A program made the position numbers and the translations under genes. The notes below the pieces were generated by a model. The model searched no databases, had not been told where the DNA came from, and saw only the letters and a list, made by a program, of their open reading frames with translations. Positions 5,806-5,930 of a stretch of DNA of 5,930 bases are shown one piece after another; position 1 is the first letter of the stretch; the number at the start of each line of letters is the position of its first letter. The DNA is from Thermococcaceae archaeon (GTDB taxonomy: Archaea; Methanobacteriota_B; Thermococci; Thermococcales; Thermococcaceae), in assembly GCA_026986455.1 (NCBI GenBank), contig JALSON010000002.1:1-5930 (forward strand). Reading direction: 5' to 3'.

Positions 5806-5812
5806 TTTTAAA
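5806..5812 (+). promoter_or_regulatory. TATA box of the tRNA-Gly gene
   Basis: TTTTAAA, preceded by AAAGC as a possible BRE, starts 6 bp after the lrpA stop codon. It predicts transcription from about 5834, leaving a 5' leader of about 10 nt for RNase P to remove. The T-rich stretch at 5817-5830 that follows could also terminate lrpA transcripts. Confidence 0.6.
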
Positions 5813-5843
5813 CCCATTCTTTATTATTTCCTAATGCCCAGTT

Positions 5844-5921
5844 GCGGTGGTAGTCTAGCCTGGTCTAGGACACCGGCCTCCCAAGCCGGTAACCCGGGTT
5901 CGAATCCCGGCCACCGCACCA
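5844..5921 (+). tRNA. tRNA-Gly (anticodon CCC), with encoded CCA
   Basis: A complete cloverleaf folds. The acceptor stem is GCGGTGG (5844-5850) with CCACCGC (5911-5917). The D stem is GTCT (5853-5856) with GGAC (5868-5871), including one G-T pair and the GG of the D loop. The anticodon stem is CCGGC (5873-5877) with GCCGG (5885-5889), around loop CTCCCAA with anticodon CCC at 5880-5882, reading GGG glycine codons. The variable loop is TAAC, and the T stem CCGGG/CCCGG encloses TTCGAAT. Discriminator A5918 is followed by an encoded CCA (5919-5921). There is no intron. GC-rich stems fit a hyperthermophile. Only 9 bases follow, so the 3' context and any integration at this tRNA cannot be judged. 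Confidence 0.97.
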
Positions 5922-5930
5922 TCTTCTGGC

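Noticed and set aside
5844..5930. Integration site at the tRNA-Gly 3' end
   Set aside because: Archaeal elements often integrate in tRNA genes, but the window ends 9 bases later, so no integrase or duplicated tRNA end can be seen.

Overview
This window is compact, gene-dense chromosomal DNA from a hyperthermophilic euryarchaeon, most likely of the order Thermococcales (Thermococcus, Pyrococcus or Palaeococcus). The evidence is an ATP-dependent DNA ligase and an LrpA-type regulator that match Pyrococcus/Thermococcus proteins almost motif for motif. It is supported by an archaeal-only pantoate kinase, heavy AGG/ATA codon use, archaeal TATA boxes about 25 nt before inferred transcription starts, GGTG-type ribosome binding sites, and a tRNA gene with an encoded CCA end. 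The genus cannot be fixed from this sequence alone.

Layout: 1-567 (+) is the 3' part of pantoate kinase, which enters from beyond the left edge. 611-2296 (+) is DNA ligase, 43 nt later and possibly in the same transcript. 2277-2990 (-) is a multi-pass membrane protein with the full set of PrsW-family intramembrane protease motifs; it converges on the ligase and overlaps its end by 20 bp. 2991-3148 is a divergent promoter region. 3149-3700 (+) is orotate phosphoribosyltransferase. 3730-3945 (-) is a 71-residue winged-helix DNA-binding protein converging on pyrE. 3946-4054 is a second divergent promoter region with two inverted repeats. 4055-5308 (+) is a TRAM-domain, [4Fe-4S], SAM-dependent RNA m5U methyltransferase. 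5374-5799 (+) is an Lrp/AsnC regulator of the LrpA type. 5844-5921 (+) is tRNA-Gly(CCC). No gene-free stretch exceeds 160 bp.

Functionally this is mostly housekeeping: coenzyme A synthesis, DNA joining, UMP synthesis, RNA modification, amino-acid-type regulation and a tRNA. The genes do not form one pathway. I found no mobile element, CRISPR array, defence cassette or broken gene. The less explained content is the PrsW-like protease, the small winged-helix protein, and three short inverted repeats placed like operators at the promoters of the winged-helix gene, the methyltransferase gene and lrpA. I do not see convincing evidence for an undescribed multi-gene system.
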